A stretch of DNA of 13,052 nt, taken from positions 1 through 13,052 of the forward strand of contig JALZVA010000028.1 in assembly GCA_023301335.1 (NCBI GenBank), given 5' to 3'. Each line of letters opens with the position of its first letter. Positions within the stretch are counted from its first letter, which is position 1. A program made the position numbers and the translations under genes. This DNA comes from Akkermansiaceae bacterium. GTDB taxonomy: Bacteria > Verrucomicrobiota > Verrucomicrobiia > Verrucomicrobiales > Akkermansiaceae. Shown here one piece after another: positions 1-6,191 of this stretch. The notes beneath the pieces were generated by a model. It saw only the letters and a program-made list of their open reading frames with translations, did no database searches and had not been told where the DNA came from.

Positions 1-687
1 CAGCTAACTCCTGAGCAGATGGAGGAGTTGATGAAACAGATTCAAGGACAACAAAGCCAACCGGCATTACCAACTATGAGCCTTGAAGAAGCAAAGCTCT
101 TCTTTAGTAGAAATATCGGAGTGAATATTGGTTCTCAACTAAAGGATGATGAGATGATTCTTAAAGAGGAATTTCTTGCAGGGCTCAATGATGCCCTAGC
201 GGGGAAAGCTAATGCATCTGAGATCGATCAAGCAAAAATGGCAGGAGCTCAGCAAGTTATCCAAAATATTCAGATGGAGGAGATGAAAGTGGAGGGGAAT
301 AAGTTTCTCGAAGAAAATAAGGGAAAAGAAGGTGTGAAAGTAACGGAGTCAGGGCTACAGTATAAAGTACTGAAAGAAGGGGAGGGTGATAGCCCAACAG
401 TTCAAGACCGTGTCAAAGTGCATTACACTGGTAAATTAGTGGATGGAACTGTATTTGATAGTTCCGTGGAAAGAGGTACTCCTGCCACATTTGGAGTTAC
501 ACAGGTGATCCCAGGTTGGGTTGAAGGACTCCAGTTGATGAAGCCAGGTGCAAAGTACGAATTTGTGATCCCTTCAGAGATCGCTTATGGAGCACGTGGA
601 CAAGGCTCGATTCCTCCACATGCAGTTCTCACTTTTGAAGTGGAATTGATCGAAGTGATAAAGCCAGAAGCAGCGGAGAAGAAGTAG
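1..687 (+). CDS. FKBP-type peptidyl-prolyl cis-trans isomerase, 5'-truncated by window edge
   Basis: Catalyses cis-trans isomerisation of peptidyl-proline bonds, probably in the periplasm as a folding helper (FkpA/Mip type). The reading frame is open from base 1, and the residues before the first ATG (base 19), LTPEQ, read like the same protein, so the true start and any signal peptide probably lie upstream. Numbering from the Met at base 19, residues 30-110 resemble the helical FKBP N-terminal dimerisation domain (NIGVNIGSQLK, then a long helix). Residues 130-212 are a complete FKBP domain: VHYTGKLVDGTVFDSS, VIPGWVEGLQLM, the IAYG loop and a terminal FEVELIEV strand. A short charged tail follows. 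The stop is 18 bases before a strong terminator hairpin, so this ends a transcription unit. The family call is very secure; cell location is inferred from the family. Confidence 0.95.
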   Translation, partial: QLTPEQMEELMKQIQGQQSQPALPTMSLEEAKLFFSRNIGVNIGSQLKDDEMILKEEFLAGLNDALAGKANASEIDQAKMAGAQQVIQNIQMEEMKVEGNKFLEENKGKEGVKVTESGLQYKVLKEGEGDSPTVQDRVKVHYTGKLVDGTVFDSSVERGTPATFGVTQVIPGWVEGLQLMKPGAKYEFVIPSEIAYGARGQGSIPPHAVLTFEVELIEVIKPEAAEKK

Positions 688-705
688 AGAAATATTTTTT
701 ATACT

Positions 706-743
706 AAGCCGTTATTTCCAGATTGGAAGTAACGGCTTTTTTT
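706..743 (+). terminator. Rho-independent terminator after the FKBP gene
   Basis: A perfect inverted repeat, AGCCGTTATTTCC (707-719) against GGAAGTAACGGCT (725-737) with one G-T pair, has a 5-base loop and is followed by a run of seven or more T. This is a textbook intrinsic terminator 20 bases after the stop codon. Confidence 0.93.
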
Positions 744-757
744 ATTCTATTTTTTGC

Positions 758-787
758 TTGGAATCAAAGCCGTTTTACGTTGATAAT
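758..787 (+). promoter_or_regulatory. Candidate promoter for the 794 gene
   Basis: TTGGAA (758-763) and GATAAT (782-787) are separated by 18 bases, a sigma70-like arrangement. Transcription would start about 7 bases after the -10 box, on or next to the GTG start at 794, giving a leaderless or nearly leaderless message. This fits the lack of a convincing ribosome binding site there, but one AT-rich match in an AT-rich gap is weak evidence. Confidence 0.35.
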
Positions 788-793
788 TAAAGA

Positions 794-2218
794 GTGAAAG
801 CAGTAATCATTGGCATAGTCTTATTATTCTTAGCTATATTTGGAGCTAAGTCATTTTATGAAATTAAGGAAGAGCGTGCCACAGAGCAGGCTGAAGAAGA
901 TTATAAAAATCTGCTTAAAGAAAGAGAGCTGCTTGGAGACAGCCTTTCCAAGACAACACTGTTAGCCCAATTTGCAGCCGATAGTCGACCAAATCTATTT
1001 GGTTCAAAGGTATTTGAAACCTATTTTTCAGAAAAAGGTTACACCTTTAATGCTTCTACACTCGAAAAACCAGCTCGATTTGGACAATCGGAAGCACAAA
1101 AAGTATTTGCTTCCCATGTAGGTAAATTTGGACCAACGAATTTGGACCAGTGGAAGCGATTACTGATTCCAAGCGTGAAGACAGATCCCTCGGATAGAAT
1201 GTTAGCTTCAAAAATTCTTAGAAATTTTGAAGAGTGGGAAGAGCCTATTCAAGCGCTCCAAGATACTTTTTTTGAAGTGGAAAAAGAGAGTGGAATACTA
1301 GGGTTACACCTTCTTAGGGAAAAAGAGGCTGAAGTAAAAGCCGCGTTACTAACAAAGGTGCATGAATTAGTAGAGGCTCAAGTCACTCTAGGAAGGCTCC
1401 AGCTTAATAAGCAAGACAGATCAAGGCCTTATGCTACAGCACGTGATTTAATTTTATTTGCGAACATGTTCTTAAATGAGGCTGTAGAAAATGATGAAAC
1501 ACGCCTCGGTGACCAGATTGAAGATTTAGTAAATAGCTATATTAGCTATCTTTCAGAGAATGGTGGAGACTCGCAAAAATTAGGAAACTTACAAAGACTG
1601 ATGCTAGAGGATAACCTTTCAAAGGCTCTATATACTCGGGTTCGCTTGAAGAGAATCTCTTCAAAAGAGAAGCTTGAAGAGAATTTTTTAGGCATGACAA
1701 AAACAGAGCGTGATGCACTGGGCATTTTTGAAAGTGGGTACGTTCTTACCCCTAAAGAAATGTGGCTGCTACTTGAAGTGTATGTGCAGGCTGGTGTGAT
1801 TCTTAATTATGATAACGATGGAGAAGATGAAAGGGTGAGTTTTACTGGAGATGTTCTTGATGAAGCGGGTTCATATATTAACGAGAAAAAACAAGAGTTA
1901 GCTTTAAACAAGGATGCAGACCTTCTTTTTACATCAACGATGCGAGAGCTAGAGAAACAAGCATTTGTTATAGTAGAGAAATTTGCAGACCGCTATGCAG
2001 TAGCAGTTGAGGTTGCCGTAGATCGGTACACAGAAAAAAAGAGATCTTTCCCAACAGAATTTGAAGATTTAACAGAAGAATACCTTCCGTATTCACCCAA
2101 AAATCCTCTCACAGGAGAGCCCTTTAAGGTGGTCCTAAGCAGTGGTGGAAAAAAAGGAGGGAAGCCAGTTAAACCAACTGTTAGAGTAGAGCTCCAGCGT
2201 CGTTCACGAATTAAATAA
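794..2218 (+). CDS. Membrane-anchored protein of unknown function with pseudopilin-like C-terminal motif
   Basis: I do not recognise a named family. The 474-residue product has one hydrophobic segment at residues 2-18 (VIIGIVLLFLAIFGA), followed by a charged, helix-rich body with coiled-coil-like stretches (around 20-50), so it is probably anchored in the inner membrane with the body outside. Residues 408-442 (VDRYTEKKRSFPTEFEDL, then EYLPYSPKNPLTGEPF) resemble the region near the C-terminus of type II secretion major pseudopilins and related PVC proteins, where a helix is followed by a YP-x-LE-L and a P-x-DP-x-G-x-P-F/Y turn. A basic Gly-Lys-Pro linker (451-461) and an Arg-rich end follow. 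The GTG start is chosen because it places the membrane segment at the N-terminus; no Shine-Dalgarno is evident. It follows the FKBP terminator and is probably monocistronic. Confidence 0.75.
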   Translation: MKAVIIGIVLLFLAIFGAKSFYEIKEERATEQAEEDYKNLLKERELLGDSLSKTTLLAQFAADSRPNLFGSKVFETYFSEKGYTFNASTLEKPARFGQSEAQKVFASHVGKFGPTNLDQWKRLLIPSVKTDPSDRMLASKILRNFEEWEEPIQALQDTFFEVEKESGILGLHLLREKEAEVKAALLTKVHELVEAQVTLGRLQLNKQDRSRPYATARDLILFANMFLNEAVENDETRLGDQIEDLVNSYISYLSENGGDSQKLGNLQRLMLEDNLSKALYTRVRLKRISSKEKLEENFLGMTKTERDALGIFESGYVLTPKEMWLLLEVYVQAGVILNYDNDGEDERVSFTGDVLDEAGSYINEKKQELALNKDADLLFTSTMRELEKQAFVIVEKFADRYAVAVEVAVDRYTEKKRSFPTEFEDLTEEYLPYSPKNPLTGEPFKVVLSSGGKKGGKPVKPTVRVELQRRSRIK

Positions 2219-2232
2219 TAAATTCGAGCGTG

Positions 2233-2526
2233 TTAGCTCAGTAAAGCTACGACGATAGTTTCCCATTCTTTCTCGTAGCTTAGTCCTTTTGCCGGAGATT
2301 GTTTATTTGCTCGGGCATACCAGTAGTCTGCATTCCAGGAGTCTCCTTCTTTCCTGTGAAGCATCGCATGAATCCATGAGGCTGCTGGCTCAGGGAGTGA
2401 TTCAACGATTTCATGAGCTGCTTCCCAGCCTTGCACCCGTGCAAGCCAGAGGCATTTTTCCGTTTCAGAATCAAACCTACAAAAATTGGGGTCTTCACTA
2501 GCTTTCAATAATTCTTCTGCTGTCAT
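2233..2526 (-). CDS. Small conserved-looking hypothetical protein (97 aa)
   Basis: Function unknown. The protein is soluble, acidic and tryptophan-rich. Residues 50-72 (SWIHAMLHRKEGDSWNADYWY) look like a conserved block I associate with short uncharacterised bacterial proteins of the W-x-H-A-x-L-HRKEGD-x-x-NA-x-YWY-RA pattern, and residues 84-95 (YEKEWETIVVAL) form a C-terminal helix. Several consecutive conserved-type aromatics and the lack of low-complexity sequence favour this frame over the overlapping ORFs on both strands. It converges with the preceding gene, with 14 bases between the stop codons. The ATG at 2526 has no clear ribosome binding site. No membrane segment or signal peptide is seen. 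Confidence 0.72.
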   Translation of the reverse strand: MTAEELLKASEDPNFCRFDSETEKCLWLARVQGWEAAHEIVESLPEPAASWIHAMLHRKEGDSWNADYWYARANKQSPAKGLSYEKEWETIVVALLS

Positions 2527-2683
2527 GCATCATGAAATAAGAGCAGGAAGGCGAGAGGACAAGTAAAATACCAAGGTTAGAGGCGTGTGATGGGATGTGT
2601 CCATTGTCCTATGATGAGAATACAGCTAACTGTTGCCTAAAAACTAGCTGAAGTATAAATGGCTTGCATAATTATGGAATAAT

Positions 2684-2712
2684 ACATAAACGCAACTGCG
2701 TTGCATTTATGT
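2684..2712. promoter_or_regulatory. 29-bp near-perfect dyad upstream of folE2; candidate Zur-type operator
   Basis: ACATAAACGCAAC (2684-2696) and GTTGCATTTATGT (2700-2712) are inverted copies with 12 of 13 positions matching, separated by TGC. A second dyad, AACGCA-AC-TGCGTT, overlaps the centre. The centre lies about 67 bases before the folE2 ATG, inside a 238-base gap, the right place for a repressor site. There is no T-run, so it is not an intrinsic terminator. FolE2 is the zinc-independent GTP cyclohydrolase and is Zur-controlled in many bacteria, so Zur is the leading candidate. The regulator's identity is an inference, because Zur motifs differ between phyla. Confidence 0.6.
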
Positions 2713-2764
2713 TGAGGGTGATGCTTAATGATCACAAGTAATCCAAATTTAATAGCAAAACGAT

Positions 2765-3580
2765 ATGAACCAAAATGAAGTAGCTAAAGCACCTCGAGCA
2801 GACCCTCAGAAAGAACCCGATTTACGTGGCATTGGGATCGATCAAGTAGGAATCGATAATGTTAGCTACCCAGTGCTCATCTCCGGTTGGGATAATTCAG
2901 ACCGACAAGAAACCAAAGACGCCAGCCTGTCTCTCCAGGTCTCTCTACTTCCTAGTATTCGCGGTATTCATATGAGCCGATTGTTAGAGACTTTACATAA
3001 ATGGGAAGATCCTCTTACCCCTAATACCATCATGCATTTTTTAACAGTGATGCGCCAACAGCAGAATGCTTATAGTGCAGCCGTTGATTGCAGCTTTACC
3101 TGGTTTGTTGAACGACCCACACCTGAAACTAAGCTTCCGGCTTGGCTGGGGATCGAAACCACTTGGCACGGGTATCAAAATGAGGAAGGTGGGAGCCGAG
3201 GTTATAGCCTTAATATCCCAGTGACGACACTTTGCCCATGTAGTCGAGATATCAGTGATTACGGAGCCCATAGCCAGCGAGGGTGGGTGAAAGTGAAAAT
3301 CGAATGGGGGCAGGATGATGAAATTATTTCTCCTCAAGAAATTTTTGAGAAACTTCAGCATGCAGGAAGTGCTCCCATTTACCCTCTTTTGAAACGAGCT
3401 GATGAACGGCACGTGACAATGCTAGCGTATGACCAGCCAGCCTTTGTTGAAGATACTATACGTAAAGCCGCTATGGAGCTGCAGCAGGACTCTCGGGTGA
3501 AAAAATTCGAACTACAAATCTGTAATGAGGAAAGTATCCACACCCATAATGCTGTAGCGAGCCTGAAGTTCACTCGCTAA
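2765..3580 (+). CDS. folE2: GTP cyclohydrolase FolE2 (type IB)
   Basis: Converts GTP to 7,8-dihydroneopterin triphosphate, the first step of folate (and queuosine-precursor) synthesis, in the cytosol. At 271 residues the length is normal. Visible hallmarks are the TTLCPCSR motif (154-161) with the metal-binding Cys157, His169 in GAHSQRG twelve residues later, the HVTMLAYDQPAFVEDTIR segment (216-233) and the C-terminal EESIHTHNA motif (255-263). FolE2 can use metals other than zinc and replaces zinc-dependent FolE when zinc is scarce; this is family knowledge. An in-frame TAG at 2753-2755 precludes a longer N-terminus. No Shine-Dalgarno precedes the ATG, and a short upstream ORF overlaps the start. 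The dyad at 2684-2712 probably regulates it. The neighbours hisI and COG0523 point to zinc limitation. Confidence 0.96.
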   Translation: MNQNEVAKAPRADPQKEPDLRGIGIDQVGIDNVSYPVLISGWDNSDRQETKDASLSLQVSLLPSIRGIHMSRLLETLHKWEDPLTPNTIMHFLTVMRQQQNAYSAAVDCSFTWFVERPTPETKLPAWLGIETTWHGYQNEEGGSRGYSLNIPVTTLCPCSRDISDYGAHSQRGWVKVKIEWGQDDEIISPQEIFEKLQHAGSAPIYPLLKRADERHVTMLAYDQPAFVEDTIRKAAMELQQDSRVKKFELQICNEESIHTHNAVASLKFTR

Positions 3581-3731
3581 ACATTGTTTAATAACATATA
3601 GATAATATAATAAATAATTTTACAAGCGAGTAAAGCCGTTGAGAGAACATAAAAAAATCTCCATCCAAGCTAACCTGAGTCTAACAAAATAGGTCAAATA
3701 CACCTAAAAATATAAATCGAATATTAGAATA

Positions 3732-4268
3732 ATGTCTGAGAAAAATATTAAAAATGAAACGAGCAAGCCCGTTGAATCCCAAATCCCTTTTGCTAAACGT
3801 GTTTCTGTTGAGCAGATAGAAGAAGGAGACGACCTAGCACCGAAGTTTGATGAAAATGGTTGTATACCTTGTATCACCACGCACGCAGAGACAGGAGAAG
3901 TCCTGATGTTTGCTTATATGAGCCCTGAAGCACTTCGCTTTACGATAACTACAGGTCTCGCTCATTACTGGTCACGTTCTCGTAAGCAACTTTGGAAAAA
4001 AGGTGAAACATCAGGAATGTTCCAAAATGTTCAGAAAATTCTAATCGATGATGACCAAGATTGTATCATTATTAAGGTCACATTAACGCCTCCTTCTATT
4101 GGTGGTAATGAAGCCTCTTGTCACGTCGGGTATCGCTCATGTTTCTACAGAGAGATTCCCCTACGGCCTGAAACGAGTGATGATGTGAAGCTGAAGTTTG
4201 TTGAAGAGGAAAAGTCCTTTGACGAAAAGGCCGTTTACGAAGGAACTGCGAATCCTACACAGCTCTAG
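3732..4268 (+). CDS. hisI: Phosphoribosyl-AMP cyclohydrolase, variant lacking one zinc cysteine
   Basis: Hydrolyses phosphoribosyl-AMP in the third step of histidine synthesis. The core is clear: TGEVLMFAYMSPEAL (54-68), HYWSRSRKQLWKKGETSG (78-95) and ASCHVGYRSCFYRE (128-141). Family enzymes bind zinc through three cysteines: one in a DCDxD motif, one in ACH and one in SCF. Here the first motif is DDDQD (106-110), keeping the DxDxD magnesium-type acids but replacing the cysteine with Asp; Cys130 and Cys137 remain. About seven residues (TPPSIGGNE region) are inserted before Cys130. A nearby Cys111 or the extra CIPC pair (44-47) might compensate. It is a stand-alone HisI without a HisE domain, with a 25-residue N-terminal and 35-residue acidic C-terminal extension. 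It lies 151 bases after folE2 with no intrinsic terminator between. A zinc-sparing paralogue is possible, but it may be the only hisI. Confidence 0.93.
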   Translation: MSEKNIKNETSKPVESQIPFAKRVSVEQIEEGDDLAPKFDENGCIPCITTHAETGEVLMFAYMSPEALRFTITTGLAHYWSRSRKQLWKKGETSGMFQNVQKILIDDDQDCIIIKVTLTPPSIGGNEASCHVGYRSCFYREIPLRPETSDDVKLKFVEEEKSFDEKAVYEGTANPTQL

Positions 4269-4394
4269 GTCAGATCTATTATCTTACAAAGTGGATGAAG
4301 CTCGGTATCCCCCCAAATTTTTTTTATTCATTAGATTTAGCTCAGTTTAGAGTAGGTAGAGAATACTTGGCTGCTCACGTTATTTTACCAATAA

Positions 4395-5591
4395 TCATTT
4401 AATCTCGATCACGGAGACTGGCCAAGGATCTGAGAACGTCCCCTTACTCTTCCACTCCCTTATTTCTTTATCAGTGCAAAGAGCACCTTGTAAGGCCGCG
4501 TAAAAGCTTTCTCGCGCCTGCTTGAGGCCTATCAAGGTCAATTCATTATGGCGGTCTCCAAACTCAGGATGCTCACCCTCTAGTTGCTTTTTCAGGTGCT
4601 CTATTTCCTCAGCCAAGAGCTTACCTTCTGAGTCATTAGCCACCTCGGCACGCCAGTTCCCGATCAGCTCTAAAGAAATTTGACTCCCAGATTGCTGCCA
4701 GAGTAAGACATCACCAGGGCGTGAAGCTAACCATAGAAATCCCTTCGTCCTATAGAGTCCCGTGGCAAGGTGGTGGAGGCAAGCTTGATGAAGACGCTCA
4801 GGATGAAAGGGGCGGGAATCACGGAACACGAGAGCTTCTACATCTTCAGAGGTAGCTGCTTGTTGTGTTAGCCCTAATGTTTCAGCGCGCGCTTTTAAAT
4901 CAGAAATTTGAGGCGCAGGGTTAGCTTCAAGCTGATGTAATAGAAGCCCAGCTTGAGCGGAAAGCCCAACAGGTGCTAGAGGTTGGATTTTTTGTAAATT
5001 GGCCACCTGTAGCTCTATCACATTCTTGGGAATGGTGTCGATTTTAGTGAGAACAATAATGCTTGCAAATGCTAGTTGCTCGGCAAGCACCTCAGCTGCA
5101 TGATGGAGAGCAATATCCGTAGATATGGAAGCTTCACCTGTGAGTGCACTGCCATCTGCAAAATCACGATGAAGGCTAAGTGCGTCAACAGTGACAATGA
5201 AATGCCTAAGATAGAAATCCTCGTTTTGAGTGAGAGCTGTAATAAGTGGCCAAGGGCGTGCCGCACCAGTACTCTCACAAAGCACTAATGGAGCAGCCGG
5301 GGTGAGATGAGAAATTTCATCAAGCGTTACCTTGATAGAGTTCTGTAACTGTTCACGAGAATGGGAGCCATGGAGAGCCGCAACACGCCCAACAAGACGA
5401 CCCTTAGTAGGAGAAACTCCCTCTTCTGATAAAAGCTCAGCATCAAGCCCAAACTCGCTAAGATCGTGCACCATCATAGCCGCATTGTTCAGTTCCTTAT
5501 CCCGGCTCCAACGCCTCAAAAGAGTTGTCTTTCCTGACCCCAGAAAGCCGCAGAGAGCAATAATCGGAGTTTGCCTAAGTGATTGTTTCAT
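4395..5591 (-). CDS. COG0523 (CobW/ZNG-type) GTPase, CxCC motif absent
   Basis: A G3E-family P-loop GTPase of the COG0523 group, whose members deliver or handle metals such as zinc, cobalt or iron. Seen here: Walker A GFLGSGKTT (15-23), the switch region HDLSEFGLDAELL (42-54), CESTGAARP (105-113), the TKID guanine motif (182-185) and a full CobW C-terminal domain (about 251-395: VFRDSRPFHPERL, GFLWLASRPGD, FGDRHNELTLIG, DPWP). The metal-binding CxCC expected after the switch region is missing; at that place the protein reads ALHGSHS (72-78), with His74 and His77. The ATG at 5591 gives the P-loop at the usual distance from the N-terminus. It converges on hisI with a 126-base gap. A 15-bp dyad lies 44 bases upstream. 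The family is certain; the metal is unknown. Confidence 0.93.
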   Translation of the reverse strand: MKQSLRQTPIIALCGFLGSGKTTLLRRWSRDKELNNAAMMVHDLSEFGLDAELLSEEGVSPTKGRLVGRVAALHGSHSREQLQNSIKVTLDEISHLTPAAPLVLCESTGAARPWPLITALTQNEDFYLRHFIVTVDALSLHRDFADGSALTGEASISTDIALHHAAEVLAEQLAFASIIVLTKIDTIPKNVIELQVANLQKIQPLAPVGLSAQAGLLLHQLEANPAPQISDLKARAETLGLTQQAATSEDVEALVFRDSRPFHPERLHQACLHHLATGLYRTKGFLWLASRPGDVLLWQQSGSQISLELIGNWRAEVANDSEGKLLAEEIEHLKKQLEGEHPEFGDRHNELTLIGLKQARESFYAALQGALCTDKEIREWKSKGTFSDPWPVSVIEIK

Positions 5592-5634
5592 ACTGAAGAA
5601 AATATTTTTTATAGTTCATTAGTACCAGTCACTA

Positions 5635-5649
5635 GTTGTGGTTCACAAC
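5635..5649. promoter_or_regulatory. GTTGTG-N3-CACAAC dyad upstream of the COG0523 gene
   Basis: A perfect 6-3-6 inverted repeat sits 44 bases before the minus-strand start at 5591. A TATAAA-like box lies between it and the start. It could be an operator for the GTPase gene. It does not share its half-site arrangement with the folE2 dyad (GCAAC-N3-GTTGC), so a common regulator is not shown. Confidence 0.4.
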
Positions 5650-5701
5650 GAAAGATTGGTAAAGATGGAAGTGGGAGATAGGGGTGAATGAGGCTAAATA
5701 A

Positions 5702-5743
5702 AAAAGCTCTAACCCTTATTTTTTATTAAGGATTAGAGCTTTT
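5702..5743 (-). terminator. Terminator after tRNA-Ser, probably bidirectional
   Basis: An 11-bp stem (5702-5712 with 5733-5743) continues after one mismatch into a 5-bp inner stem (5714-5718 with 5727-5731) with an 8-base T/A loop. On the minus strand the 3' arm runs into TTTTTTATT. It ends the tRNA-Ser transcript 8 bases after the CCA end. Confidence 0.88.
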
Positions 5744-5750
5744 ATAAAAA

Positions 5751-5840
5751 TGGCGGACCCGCAGGGATTCGAACCCTGGATACCCTCACGGGTATACTCC
5801 CTTAGCAGGGGAGCGCTTTCGACCACTCAGCCACAGGTCC
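5751..5840 (-). tRNA. tRNA-Ser(GCU)
   Basis: Reading the minus strand, the acceptor GGACCTG pairs with CGGGTCC (one G-U), followed by discriminator G and an encoded CCA. The anticodon stem-loop is CTCCC-CTGCTAA-GGGAG, anticodon GCU, reading AGC/AGU serine codons. The long variable arm (TACCC-GTGA-GGGTA) and the T-arm CAGGG-TTCGAAT-CCCTG confirm a class II serine tRNA of 90 bases. A TTGACT box in the right orientation at 5890-5895 may be its -35 element, but I see no good -10. Confidence 0.97.
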
Positions 5841-5979
5841 GTAACTAGCATTGAAAGTGCTTGGGAGAGAAACCATAAACGCTTTTAGGAGTCAATACTT
5901 GATGGTATTTTTTAGGGATTTTTTTTTACTAAGTTGGGATGCAAAAAAAAATTGCGATGTTGTGCTATTTTTTTGTTGC

Positions 5980-6034
5980 CTTAAAAGGATCTTTCGGGCA
6001 GATTCCGCCCGCTGCGAGGTGAAATTCCTTTAAG
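5980..6034. other. Structured element between the two tRNA genes
   Basis: An outer inverted repeat, CTTAAAAGGA (5980-5989) against TCCTTTAAG (6026-6034, one base bulged), encloses a GC-rich hairpin CGGGC (5995-5999) / GCCCG (6007-6011) with a 7-base loop. The GC-rich core stands out from AT-rich flanks. It ends 9 bases before tRNA-Asn. It could be the tRNA-Asn promoter and 5' leader, a small RNA or a protein site; the sequence does not decide. No convincing ORF covers it. Confidence 0.45.
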
Positions 6035-6043
6035 CTAAAAAAT

Positions 6044-6118
6044 TCCGGCATAGCTCAGCGGTAGAGCGGGTGACTGTTAATCACTAGGTCCTTGGTTCGA
6101 ATCCAAGTGCCGGAGCCA
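6044..6118 (+). tRNA. tRNA-Asn(GUU)
   Basis: The acceptor TCCGGCA pairs fully with TGCCGGA, followed by discriminator G and an encoded CCA. The D-arm is GCTC-AGCGGTA-GAGC, the anticodon arm GGTGA-CTGTTAA-TCACT with anticodon GTT, and the T-arm CTTGG-TTCGAAT-CCAAG. All stems are intact over 75 bases. It is divergent from tRNA-Ser, 203 bases away, and is followed at once by a terminator. Confidence 0.97.
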
Positions 6119-6123
6119 TTTTA

Positions 6124-6160
6124 AAAGGTCTACACCACATTGGTGTAGACCTTTATTTTT
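6124..6160 (+). terminator. Terminator after tRNA-Asn
   Basis: A perfect 14-bp stem (6124-6137 with 6141-6154) with the loop CAT is followed by TATTTTT. It lies 5 bases after the tRNA CCA. The opposite strand has a shorter T-run after the stem, so it may also stop the convergent minus-strand gene ending at 6192. Confidence 0.92.
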
Positions 6161-6191
6161 GATTTGTTTTTGAGGGGAGCCGAGAGATGGT

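Noticed and set aside
2207..2226. CGAATT / AATTCG repeat at the stop of the 794 gene
   Set aside because: Only 6 bp, AT-rich and without a T-run; too weak to call a terminator between the convergent genes.
3572..3631. ACTCGCT / AGCGAGT inverted repeat around the folE2 stop
   Set aside because: A 7-bp stem with a 46-base AT-rich loop and no T-run is not a credible terminator, and such repeats arise by chance.
4269..4394. Gap between hisI and the COG0523 gene
   Set aside because: Searched for a shared terminator or small gene; there is a T-run at 4320-4327 but no convincing stem before it, and no ORF.
5076..5622. Plus-strand ORFs opposite the COG0523 gene
   Set aside because: They lie within a clear GTPase gene on the other strand and have no family features.
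5851..6033. 60-codon plus-strand ORF between the tRNAs
   Set aside because: It is rich in Phe from poly-T runs, has no recognisable motif, and overlaps the tRNA promoter region and the stem-loop.
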